Positions 44,801 through 52,745 of a stretch of DNA of 64,000 bases are shown one piece after another (the stretch's first letter is position 1; each line of letters opens with the position of its first letter). Position numbers and translations under genes: made by a program. The notes beneath the pieces are model-generated. The model saw nothing but the letters and a program-made list of their open reading frames with translations, made no database searches and had not been told where the DNA came from. This DNA comes from CAZXSK01 sp964642855 (GTDB taxonomy: Bacteria > Planctomycetota > Phycisphaerae > SM23-33). The DNA lies in contig CAZXSK010000014.1 in the NCBI GenBank assembly GCA_964642855.1, forward strand, positions 3,668 through 67,667. Reading direction: 5' to 3'.

Positions 44801-46737
44801 GTTTCATCGGTCACGTCGAACACCAGCACGGCGTCCTCGCCCGGCCGGTAGACCGACTGGTCTCGGCGGACCTTCACCTGCAGCTGCGACGCCGGCTCGA
44901 CGATCATCAGCGCGTCCCGACCGACCCATTCGCCTTCCTGGTCCAGCCGGTATGCATGCAGGCGAAGCGTGCCGTACAGGCTCGCGGGGATGTCCAGCGA
45001 CAGCGTGCCGCGTCCGTCCTGAACGGGCACGATCTTCGTCAGGTACGTCTGGCCGTCCCGAACGACGTCGACGTAGACTTCGTCGTCGCGGTCGGTGAGG
45101 ACCTCGATCTTCGCGGTCTGCCCCGCTTTGTACGTGGGCCGGTCGGTCCGCAGGATCAACTGACCCCCCGCAGCGACGGGCACCTTGACCGTTCGCTTGC
45201 CGCTTCGGCCTTTGGCGTCGGAGGCAGAGACCACCAGCTGCTGGGGCGCTCGCTTCATCTCCACGATCGCGATGCCGGTTTCGTCGGTACGGACCGACTG
45301 GGCGAAATTCTCGAGATTCACGCGCGTCTGTGCGGGCCGGCCGTCCGGGTAGCTCGTCGCGATGAACACGCGATTGGCCAAGCCCGGGTTCAGCGCCCCG
45401 TTCTCGACGACGACTTCGATACGGATGTCGCTGCCGGAGACCACGACGTTGGCGTAGTTGGTGTTCTCCTGGCCGGCAGAGTCGGAAAGCTGCGCCGTCA
45501 GCAGCAACCTGGCGGTATTCGCCGTCTTGCGCAGTGCGACGACCGAATCGGGCAGCTGCAGCGAGAACTCCGCCTTGCCCTTCTCGTCGGTGGTGAGCGT
45601 ATCGCGGACCAGCGTGGTCAGCCGGGCGGTGGCCCGATCGGCCAGCCATAGCTGCACCTTGCCCTCCGAGACCGGCTTGCCGAACGTGTACGTCGCGGTC
45701 AGCGTGCCGGTGACCTTCTCGCCGGGGAGGTAGTAGGGCTTGTCCAGGTCGAGATCGATCGTGAACGCGGGCAGCTTGTAGTGGAAGATCTCCACGGTCT
45801 GCTCGCTGTCGACCCCGCCGAACTCTGCCCGCAGCTTGTACTGCCCCGGGGAAATCAGCGGGTCGATCGGCATCGACGCCCCCGCCAGGCCGAACTCGCC
45901 CAGCTTCTCTTCCTGCGAGAAGATGACGTTCCCAGCCGGGTCGGTGACGGTGAACTTTCCTTCAGCGCCCTTCAGCGGCTTGAGGGAGGGCAGCTTCAGC
46001 GACAGCGCCCGCATGTGGAGCGTCTGGCCGGGCTGATAGATCGGCTTGTCGGTCGACAGGTAGACGCGGCTTTTGCGTTCGAGCTTGATGGGTACGGTCA
46101 CCACGGCCAGCCTCTCGCGGGGTGTGGATGCCTCGAGGACATACTCACCCGGCTCCCAGTCGGGCATGACGGGGTTGCCCGCGATCGCCCCCGCCTGGTT
46201 GGTGACCGATTTCACCAGCGTTTCGGTTCTGCCCGTGCGCGGATCACGAAGCGTAAGCTCCACGGGCACGTTGCTTAGCTTCTGCCCCTGGGCGTCGGTC
46301 ACCGTGGCGACAACGGTCGCGGGTCCGCCGGCCAGGTGACTCGCGTCGCGGGCGAAGACCCGCAGAACGGTGTCCGGCGCGGTCAATGTGGCTGAGTAGA
46401 TCCACGCGCTGACCAGGAACAATGCAACGGCCGCTGCGGCGGCAAGCGGAATGCGCATCGTCCAGCCCAGAAGCGGTCTGGATCGGGTCTTCTCCCCGCG
46501 GATCACGCCGAGGACATCGTCGGCGGACGGCGCGGATCGGGCAGCTTCCTTGGCGGCGCCGTCGCGGATAGCGCGGCTGAGGGTCTTGCGGCGTTCGATG
46601 GCGGATTCGTAGGCGAGTTGCCACTCGGGGTCCTGCTCGATTCGCCTGCGAACGCGCGAGGCGGACTCCTCGTCGAGCAGGCCGTTGACGTAGCGATCCA
46701 GCAGATCGTCGAGTTTGTCAGTTGGGTGGTCAGTCAT
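41833..46737 (-). CDS. Anti-sigma-like head fused to alpha-2-macroglobulin protein
   Basis: 1634 residues. Residues 1-60 form a cytoplasmic helical domain resembling anti-sigma heads (YVNGLLDEESASRVRRRIEQ), followed by a membrane helix (about 95-117). The periplasmic body has macroglobulin domains beginning near 130 (TDKPIYQPGQTLHM, RPTYKAGQTAKIEV). Two further membrane helices occur at about 808-830 and 846-871. The thioester domain has SGCFEQTS, with C1166-x-E-Q1169 intact, and a toroid of helices follows. Such proteins trap proteases through a thioester after bait cleavage. The ATG lies inside the end of the ECF sigma gene (8-base overlap), so the pair may form a signalling unit; this is inference. 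Confidence 0.85.
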   Translation of the reverse strand: MTDHPTDKLDDLLDRYVNGLLDEESASRVRRRIEQDPEWQLAYESAIERRKTLSRAIRDGAAKEAARSAPSADDVLGVIRGEKTRSRPLLGWTMRIPLAAAAAVALFLVSAWIYSATLTAPDTVLRVFARDASHLAGGPATVVATVTDAQGQKLSNVPVELTLRDPRTGRTETLVKSVTNQAGAIAGNPVMPDWEPGEYVLEASTPRERLAVVTVPIKLERKSRVYLSTDKPIYQPGQTLHMRALSLKLPSLKPLKGAEGKFTVTDPAGNVIFSQEEKLGEFGLAGASMPIDPLISPGQYKLRAEFGGVDSEQTVEIFHYKLPAFTIDLDLDKPYYLPGEKVTGTLTATYTFGKPVSEGKVQLWLADRATARLTTLVRDTLTTDEKGKAEFSLQLPDSVVALRKTANTARLLLTAQLSDSAGQENTNYANVVVSGSDIRIEVVVENGALNPGLANRVFIATSYPDGRPAQTRVNLENFAQSVRTDETGIAIVEMKRAPQQLVVSASDAKGRSGKRTVKVPVAAGGQLILRTDRPTYKAGQTAKIEVLTDRDDEVYVDVVRDGQTYLTKIVPVQDGRGTLSLDIPASLYGTLRLHAYRLDQEGEWVGRDALMIVEPASQLQVKVRRDQSVYRPGEDAVLVFDVTDETGNGVPAALSLAGIDSAVLAVRQAAPGLEAVLNSLDEELLKPAIEVHGFTPLGIQHERYAAAMLAAAAPSPHYRKPQPVRTPMERLERLTGYGIGEMDQQQWETTRKATLARIEANPGLRDHVSPEVMEILQGKTTFAIDEDTALTAARAHAREKDQAERATRYGVLALAAVVGGTLLILAVRFVFSAPMDSPSAAQNFFGVVGRIAIVLVAIVVVVVATSPLYLPSLSKARAMGTEPQADALPMLVPITQRFSRWSAGESMTGAVPTAEGLADARWKDAPLDHLHDTDFAPDRKSDESAPRMRNYFPETLLWKPCVITDPTGRATLRVPLADSITTWNISGWAVSQGGQLGTVEADVRVFQPFFVSIDAPQTLTRGDEVSVPIVVYNYADTTLDVSLQAAGADGLTVLSDGQLTVRVQPGKVVRKLVRVRAEEVGRAALSVEARGGDFADAMRRELTIVPPGLPQAFVLPGMASPARDVVVDIPPHAEDGSISLQLKVYPSTFSELMDGLENILRMPSGCFEQTSSATWPNVMALSYMKANGMSNPAVHAKAKRYIELGYQRLVGFEVRGGGFDWFGRGPANEVLTAYGLMEFADMSKVHHVDPKLLKRTADWLASKQAADGSWSFREGCFHEPFTGGDNSRLAITAYVTWAIAQYAPKHAGAQRGAEYVAAHVDEADNVHTLAIIANALRASKGFDSLTARVQDRLAGKADRSQGDQAFWDAKNPVTATATAVLALVGEAEHSALVNDALRYLAASRDSYGTWGSTQPTVLALRALLAGSQTPVKRDSDAVFTVTDADGATVGRLSVEPGQSDIVHTLTLDGDWKPGSHALRIETVGAKGMGYQLIGRYYTQQIDTRSEAPVTVEVEYDRTKLSVGDTVRVKAIVRNRTGATANMPLVDIGTPPGFAVRSEGLEKLKAAGRIARYTITARGVIVYLTELAPKTTLEIEYDMVARMPLKAKASPSKVYNYYEPDKIAAATPVEFVVAE

Positions 46738-47338
46738 GGGACACCTCTTGGGGGGTGCGAACAGGGGTTTGGGTCAGGGTCTTTCGCAGGTTCGCCAGGG
46801 CGTGATGCATCGCCTGGCGAATGGCGTTGGGGCGCTTCTGGAGGATCTGCGCGATCGTCGCGTAGTCGTTGCTGCACAGCCAGTACAGCAGCACGACGGT
46901 CCGCTGGACCTCCGGCAGCCGGGCGATCGCCTGGCGGACGCGCTGGCGGTCCTCGTCGCGCGTCATCGCTTCCAGGGGGCCCGGCTGGGCGCTCGAAGCG
47001 CTGTCGAGGTGGTCGCCGTCGAGAGAAAGCATCCGACTGGCCCCGCCGCCGTAGCTGCCCCTCTTCATCGCGGAGCGGCAGCAGTTGACCGCGATCGCGA
47101 AGAGGTACGGCCTGAAGGCCCGGGTCGGCTTGTACCGCTTGCGATACCGGTACAGCCGGACCCATACGTCCTGGTAGATGTCCTCGGTGCAGTGGAGATG
47201 CCCCGCCAGGCGACGGATGAAACACCAGATTGCCGCCTGCCAGCGATTCATGAGTTCGCCGAGAGCGTCGTCGTCTCCGCCGGCCAGCCTCTGCATGAGG
47301 AATCGATCGAGACTTTCTTCGGATGCCTTTTCGGTCAT
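46730..47338 (-). CDS. ECF RNA polymerase sigma factor
   Basis: 202 residues. Region 2 is visible as EDIYQDVWVRLYRY with FRPYLFAIAVNCCRS, and region 4 as RLPEVQRTVVLLYWLCSNDYATIAQIL with a helix-turn-helix. There is no N-terminal regulatory or C-terminal extension, so it is a typical ECF factor needing an external anti-sigma. The neighbouring gene, overlapping by 8 bases, supplies an anti-sigma-like domain. GAGGTGA precedes the ATG at 47338; the upstream in-frame extension from 47482 is not protein-like. Divergent to the histidine kinase. Confidence 0.88.
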   Translation of the reverse strand: MTEKASEESLDRFLMQRLAGGDDDALGELMNRWQAAIWCFIRRLAGHLHCTEDIYQDVWVRLYRYRKRYKPTRAFRPYLFAIAVNCCRSAMKRGSYGGGASRMLSLDGDHLDSASSAQPGPLEAMTRDEDRQRVRQAIARLPEVQRTVVLLYWLCSNDYATIAQILQKRPNAIRQAMHHALANLRKTLTQTPVRTPQEVSHD

Positions 47339-47472
47339 GGCTTCACCTCTACCCGCCCATACCCCCTGGGTGTCCTGTTCGTTACATCGGAAATACGGAA
47401 TTCCACGGGCCAGTGCGCAGAAATTCGGGCGATCGGGAATTCCCAGAAAAACCAGCAAGGCGAGAATGGAGT

Positions 47473-47501
47473 TTGACAGCATGTCAATTGTTCCTGAAAA
47501 T
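47473..47501 (+). promoter_or_regulatory. Possible promoter with dyad for the histidine kinase gene
   Basis: A perfect TTGACA at 47473-47478, 17 bases of spacer, and GAAAAT (4/6) at 47496-47501. Transcription would begin near 47508, 76 bases before the ATG. TTGACA is also the left arm of the perfect dyad TTGACA-GCA-TGTCAA (47473-47487), which could be an operator. Confidence 0.45.
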
Positions 47502-47583
47502 GAATGCGTGTCGGTTTGGCTCCGGGAAGCATCGCGCGTTCGCTGCGTCCCCGTCGTCGTAGGCGGTCCGATGGGAGAAATTC

Positions 47584-50500
47584 ATGTCGCACGTCTTCAT
47601 CCCAGACCGAATGCTTGTCTGCCGCTGGCTGATCCCGGTCCTGCTTCTCTTGCTGGCTGCGCCATGTCCGGCCCAGCCAACCGGGGGAGATACCCGCCCC
47701 GACTCCAACACGCCCACCCCGACGGCCGAACCTGCCAAAGCTGCCGTCCGCGTGCTGATGCTCAACTCCTATCACGACGGGCTGGAATGGACGGACAACA
47801 TGGTCTCCGGGTTGAGGGACGCTCTCAAAGCCCGCAGGCCCGACGCACTCCTGCACATCGAGTACATGGATTCCAAACGGTTCTGGGACGGTGTTCGGGG
47901 AACGCATGCCCGGCAACTGGCCGAGCGATACCGCACGAAGTACTCCGACCGCCAGCCCGATGTCATTGTCTCCACCGATGACAACGCCTTCCAGTTTCTG
48001 CTCACCTGGCGGAACGAGCTTTTCCCCGGCGTGCCCGTCGCGTTCTGCGGAGTGAACAACTTCGAGGACGCGATGGTCGCCGACGCAAACGGGATCACCG
48101 GCGTGGTGGAGAAACTCGACCAGAAGGCCACCATCGACCTGGCGCTGCAGATCTATCCCCAGGCCAAGCGCGTGGCGATTGTCACCGATACCAGCGCGAC
48201 CGGTATCAGCAACCGGGAGTTCCTGGAGAAACTGGCGAGGGAATACCAGGACCGGGCGCCGTTCGTGTTTCTCGACAAGACCGGCCAGGGAATCACGCTG
48301 AAGCAACTGCTGGCGAGACTGCGCGAGTTGCCCCCCGATTCGGTCGTGCTGTACATGGACTTCTTCCGCGAGGGGTCGGGAGAATTTCTCGACCCGGCCG
48401 AGGTCATGCCCCGCGTCTCCCAGGCCAGCCCCGCCCCCGTGTTCAGCATGGGCAGCCACTATCTCGGCAAGGGGATCGTGGGCGGCAAGATCACGCGAAG
48501 CTATGACCAGGCCTTCGTAGCCACGCAGATGGCCTGCGACATGTTGGACGGCACGCCCGCCAGTGAGATTCCGATTCTCCGGGAAGGCGCCAATCGGTAC
48601 GCATTCGACTACAGACAGCTCCAACGCTTCGGGATCCCGCTCTCTGCCCTGCCGGCTGACAGCATCGTCGAACACCGGCCGTTCTCGTTCTACGAGACGT
48701 ACAAGCACCTGGTGTGGGTTACGACCGGCGTCATCACGGTGCTGCTGATTCTGCTGATCGCGATGGCGGTCATCGCCCGCACACGCCGCCGGGCCGAGCG
48801 CAGCCTGCGATCGCTGATGGAAGGCGTACCCGATGCGGTCTTCGTGCACAACAGGGACGGAGCCATCCTGTTCGTCAACCAGGTCGCATGCCAGCGCATG
48901 GGCTATTCGCGCAGCGAGTTGCTGTCGATGAACACGAAGGACATCGACGCGCCGGAGTTCGCAGACGCCTACCCCGATCGCATCGAGCGCCAGTTCCGCG
49001 AAGGACGCTACGCCTGCGAAGGCGAGCATATCACCCGGGACGGACAGCGCATCCCCGTTGACATCAACACCTCGGTCATCCAGTTCAGAAAGCAGCCGGC
49101 GATTCTGTCGGTCGCCCGGGACATTCGCGGCAGGCGCGAGGCGCAGAGAGCACTGCAGGAGAGCGAACGGCGGCTCCGCGAAGCCCAGGAGATCGCCAAG
49201 CTCGGGCGATGGGAACTGGACCACGACACGGGCAGGCTGTGGTGGTCCGAAACCATCTACCGGATGCTCGGGCTGGACCCGGACACCACCGATCCATTGT
49301 ACGAAACCTTTCTCTCCCTTGTGCACCCGGAAGACCGCACCTGGGTCGATCGGGCCTTCCGCGACAGCGTTGCGAAGCGAAAGCCATACGACGTCATCCA
49401 TCGCATGAAGCTTCCCGACGGGACGATCCTGTACGCCCGGGAAGTCTGCCGCACCGAGTACGACGCCCAAGGCAAACCGGTGCTCTCTGTGGGGACGGTC
49501 CAGGATGTCACCGAAAGTCATCGGGCGAAGGAACTGGCCCGCGAGAGCGAAGCCCGTTACCGCCAGCTGTTCGACACCATGCTCGACGGCTTCGCCCTGC
49601 ACGAGGTAATCTGCGACGACCAAGGCCGGCCGATTGACTACCGGTTCCTCGAGGTCAATCCCGCCTTCGAGCGCATGACCGGCCTCAACGCCGAGGACCT
49701 CATCGGCAGGACGGTTCGGGAGGTCATCCCCAACGTCGAGACCCGCTGGATCGAGCGACTGGGAAGCGTCGCGATAACGGGCGAGCCCATCACGTTCGAG
49801 GACCACGTCGAAGCGCTCGGCAAATGGTACGAAGTGTCCGCCTATTCTCCCCAGCAGGGACAGTTCGCGGTGGTGGGTGTCGACGTGACCGAGCGAAAAC
49901 GGGCCGAGATGGAACGCCGCGACATGCAGGAACGCCTCCAGCATACCCAGAAGCTCGAAAGCCTCGGCGTGCTGGCCGGGGGAATCGCCCACGACTTCAA
50001 CAACCTGCTGGTGGGTATCCTCGGCCATGCCGACCTGGGACTCTCCGACGTCTCCTCCGTGAGCCCGGTGCGAAAGTCTCTCGAGGAAATCAAGAAAGCT
50101 GCCGTGCGCGCCTCGGAGCTGACCAACCAGATGCTCGCCTACTCGGGCAAGGGGCGGTTCGTCACCAAGGCGATCGATCTCAACGAGCTCGTCCAGGAAA
50201 TGACCCATCTCCTGGAGGTGTCGATCTCCAAGAAGATCGTGCTGAAGTTCGACCTCGCCGACCAACTTCCCTCCGTGGAAGTGGACACCACGCAGATGCG
50301 CCAGGTCGTGATGAACCTCATCACCAACGCCTCCGATGCTATCGAGAACAAGAGCGGCTGGATTACCGTCTCCACCGAAGCGGTCCAGCTGAACAAGGAC
50401 GACCTCCGCTCGACGTACCTCGCCGACGACCTCCCCGAGGGGTACTACGTTGTGCTCGAGGTCGCCGACAGCGGCTGCGGGATGTCCGAAGAAACGATGG

Positions 50501-51084
50501 CCAGGATCTTCGACCCCTTCTTCACGACCAAGTTCGCCGGGCGCGGGCTTGGACTGGCCGCCCTGCAGGGCATCGTTCGAGGCCACGGGGGAACCATCAA
50601 GGTCTACAGCGAACTGGGCAAGGGCACCACGTTCCGCGTGCTGCTACCGTGCAGCGACAAGGCCGTCGAGCGGCTGGAGGAATCCGCCCCCGCACTCCAG
50701 GAGCCCTGGAAGGGGGAGGGCACGATCCTGGTGGTCGACGATGAACCCTCGGTCCGTACCGTCGCAAGGATGATGCTTGAACGCAAAGGCTTCGACGTAC
50801 TCGCCGCAGCCGATGGCCAGGAGGCGCTGGAAGTCTTCTCTCAGCGGGACGACGGGGTCGACCTGGTGCTGCTGGACATGACCATGCCCCGCATGAGCGG
50901 CCAGGAGACCTTCCGCCAGCTTCGACGGATCCGCAGCGACCTGCCCGTCCTCCTGACCAGCGGCTACAACGAACAGGACGCCATCTCGCGCTTCGCGGGA
51001 AAGGGACTGGCCGGGTTCATCCAGAAGCCCTTCCAGCACGACCTGCTGATCGAGAAGATCCGCGGCATCCTCGACCCGGCCTGA
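47584..51084 (+). CDS. Hybrid sensor histidine kinase with substrate-binding sensor, three PAS, HisKA, HATPase and receiver
   Basis: 1166 residues. Signal peptide (about 1-31); periplasmic region (about 55-335) of the ABC substrate-binding type; membrane helix (about 377-398); three PAS domains (about 405-520, 530-650, 655-775); HisKA with H803 in GGIAHDFNNLL; an ATPase domain with NLITNASDAI, DSGCGM and GRGLGLAALQGI; receiver with phospho-acceptor D1098 in LVLLDMTMP and the late Lys in FIQKPFQ. It senses a ligand outside the cell and passes phosphate to its own receiver; a separate output partner is not encoded next to it. Divergent to the ECF sigma gene. Confidence 0.92.
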   Translation: MSHVFIPDRMLVCRWLIPVLLLLLAAPCPAQPTGGDTRPDSNTPTPTAEPAKAAVRVLMLNSYHDGLEWTDNMVSGLRDALKARRPDALLHIEYMDSKRFWDGVRGTHARQLAERYRTKYSDRQPDVIVSTDDNAFQFLLTWRNELFPGVPVAFCGVNNFEDAMVADANGITGVVEKLDQKATIDLALQIYPQAKRVAIVTDTSATGISNREFLEKLAREYQDRAPFVFLDKTGQGITLKQLLARLRELPPDSVVLYMDFFREGSGEFLDPAEVMPRVSQASPAPVFSMGSHYLGKGIVGGKITRSYDQAFVATQMACDMLDGTPASEIPILREGANRYAFDYRQLQRFGIPLSALPADSIVEHRPFSFYETYKHLVWVTTGVITVLLILLIAMAVIARTRRRAERSLRSLMEGVPDAVFVHNRDGAILFVNQVACQRMGYSRSELLSMNTKDIDAPEFADAYPDRIERQFREGRYACEGEHITRDGQRIPVDINTSVIQFRKQPAILSVARDIRGRREAQRALQESERRLREAQEIAKLGRWELDHDTGRLWWSETIYRMLGLDPDTTDPLYETFLSLVHPEDRTWVDRAFRDSVAKRKPYDVIHRMKLPDGTILYAREVCRTEYDAQGKPVLSVGTVQDVTESHRAKELARESEARYRQLFDTMLDGFALHEVICDDQGRPIDYRFLEVNPAFERMTGLNAEDLIGRTVREVIPNVETRWIERLGSVAITGEPITFEDHVEALGKWYEVSAYSPQQGQFAVVGVDVTERKRAEMERRDMQERLQHTQKLESLGVLAGGIAHDFNNLLVGILGHADLGLSDVSSVSPVRKSLEEIKKAAVRASELTNQMLAYSGKGRFVTKAIDLNELVQEMTHLLEVSISKKIVLKFDLADQLPSVEVDTTQMRQVVMNLITNASDAIENKSGWITVSTEAVQLNKDDLRSTYLADDLPEGYYVVLEVADSGCGMSEETMARIFDPFFTTKFAGRGLGLAALQGIVRGHGGTIKVYSELGKGTTFRVLLPCSDKAVERLEESAPALQEPWKGEGTILVVDDEPSVRTVARMMLERKGFDVLAAADGQEALEVFSQRDDGVDLVLLDMTMPRMSGQETFRQLRRIRSDLPVLLTSGYNEQDAISRFAGKGLAGFIQKPFQHDLLIEKIRGILDPA

Positions 51085-51228
51085 GGGGTTCTGCTGCTGC
51101 ACACACTGGTCTACGGGGCTGTGGCCTACGTCTTCCTGGTCGCCAAGGACGGGCCCGGCGCCATCCGGCGGATGCTGCGGTCGCTGGCCACCGCCCTGCT
51201 CGCAAGCAGGCAGACACCGCAACGCTGA
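51085..51228 (+). other. In-frame 47-codon extension after the kinase stop, not confirmed as a gene
   Basis: After the kinase TGA the same frame stays open to a TGA at 51226-51228. It would encode a hydrophobic segment (LLLHTLVYGAVAYVFLVA) and a basic tail. There is no ATG; only weak CTG or GTG starts. The rest of the segment to 51375 shows nothing apart from a TACAAT (51303-51308) ahead of the next gene. Confidence 0.25.
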
Positions 51229-51375
51229 CCCCGGGATACGCACGGCAGAGTTTGCACAAGATATCGCTGACTGCATTCCCCCCCCCAGGCTGTCGAGGGC
51301 GCTACAATTCCCCTGCTCACTCGGGACGTCGTCCCGCAGTTCTTTGACCGAAACCTTTTCAGGGAGGACACGACC

Positions 51376-52677
51376 ATGAAGTTGCTCGCTCACGTAAGCT
51401 GCTGCGCCGCCATCTTGTTGCTGACCGTCGCAGCCGGAGGACAGACACTCGACGACCCCAACCTGACGATCACCACGCACTACTCCGGCCTCAGCCAGCC
51501 CACCGGCATGCGGTTCCTGGGCTCGGATGCCAACGACTTCCTGGCCATCGAGAAGGCCACCGGACAGGTCAAACGCGTCCAGAACGGCATCGCGTCGACG
51601 GTGCTCGACCTGGCCGTGAATTTCGACAGCGAACGAGGCCTGCTGGGCATCGAGCTGGACCCGGACTTCGCGACCAACAATTACGTGTACCTGTACTACA
51701 GCGACACCGACTCGTCCACCGACACCAACATCGACTGGCGGGCAAATGTGCTGTCCCGCTGGGAATTCGACGGCAGCAGCCTGTCCGGCGAGACCGTGCT
51801 GATGGAGATCCTCGACGACGACCCGACCGGCAGCGGACCCAACCATGACGGCGGGCCGATTCGCCTCGGGCCCAACGGCGCGCTGTACCTGCAACTGGGC
51901 GACCTCAACCGCGACCGCTACGAGCAGAACCTCGATCCCTCCAGCGGGCCGAACTCCTCCCAGGTCGGCGGCATCGCACGCCTGAACCCCTCCGACGGCT
52001 CGCCGGCAGCCGGCAACCCCTTCCTGGACCACCCCAACAGCGACTTCCACAAGTGGTTCGCCTACGGCGTGCGCAACGGCTTCGGCATGGCCTTCGATCC
52101 GGTAACAGAAACGCTCTGGGCAACCGAAAACGGGCCCGGTTCCTACGACGAGATCAACCTGGTCACACCCGGCCAGAACAGCGGCTGGAAGCTCATCATG
52201 GGCCCCGAATCGCGCGACAACAACACCCCGGGCGACCTGATTGACCTGTCCTCCGCCGGTTCGACCTACAGCGACCCGGAGTTCTCCTGGCAGAGCCCCG
52301 TCGGCGTGACCAGCATCCAGTTCCTGGCAGGGACCGTGCTGGAGGGCCTGGGCTACGAAGACGCGATCCTGATCGGCGACAACAACACCGGCCGGGTGTA
52401 CCTCTTCCGACTCAACGAGGCGCGGGACGCCCTGGTCTTCGACGATCCCGACATAGCCGACGACCTGGTAGCCGATAGTTCCGCCGAGGTAGACTCCGTG
52501 GTCTTCGGCAACGGTTTCGGCGTGATGACCGAGCTGATCCCCGGCCCGGACGGGGCCCTCTATGCCGTCTCGCTCTCAAACGGCGAGGTGTACCGGATCG
52601 TGCCCGAACCGGCGACGATCCTGCTGCTGGCAGCGGGGGGCGTGGCGGTACTCGTCCGGCGGCGACGAAGCGCCTGA
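51376..52677 (+). CDS. PQQ-dependent sugar dehydrogenase-like protein with PEP-CTERM tail
   Basis: 433 residues. Signal peptide (about 1-22), then a beta-propeller of the glucose/sorbosone dehydrogenase family: GLSQPTGMRFL, ERGLLGIELDPDF, NHDGGPIRLGPNGALYL and AYGVRNGFGMAFDP. These enzymes oxidise sugars at PQQ in the periplasm. The tail VPEPATILLLAAGG plus an Arg cluster is a PEP-CTERM sorting signal that an exosortase would process; no exosortase lies in this window. Start supported by AGGGAGGA. It ends at a strong hairpin shared with the convergent gene. Confidence 0.87.
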   Translation: MKLLAHVSCCAAILLLTVAAGGQTLDDPNLTITTHYSGLSQPTGMRFLGSDANDFLAIEKATGQVKRVQNGIASTVLDLAVNFDSERGLLGIELDPDFATNNYVYLYYSDTDSSTDTNIDWRANVLSRWEFDGSSLSGETVLMEILDDDPTGSGPNHDGGPIRLGPNGALYLQLGDLNRDRYEQNLDPSSGPNSSQVGGIARLNPSDGSPAAGNPFLDHPNSDFHKWFAYGVRNGFGMAFDPVTETLWATENGPGSYDEINLVTPGQNSGWKLIMGPESRDNNTPGDLIDLSSAGSTYSDPEFSWQSPVGVTSIQFLAGTVLEGLGYEDAILIGDNNTGRVYLFRLNEARDALVFDDPDIADDLVADSSAEVDSVVFGNGFGVMTELIPGPDGALYAVSLSNGEVYRIVPEPATILLLAAGGVAVLVRRRRSA

Positions 52678-52700
52678 TCCCCTGCTTATCGGCAAACGAA

Positions 52701-52741
52701 CAACGAGCGCCGATGGCCTTGTCCGCCGCCGGCGCTCGTTG
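52701..52741. terminator. Perfect stem-loop between convergent genes
   Basis: A 12-base perfect stem, CAACGAGCGCCG (52701-52712) and CGGCGCTCGTTG (52730-52741), with a 17-base loop. It sits between the stops of the convergent genes at 52677 and 52746. No T-run follows on either strand, so it may act as a Rho-independent end only weakly, or protect 3' ends. Confidence 0.55.
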
Positions 52742-52745
52742 CGTG

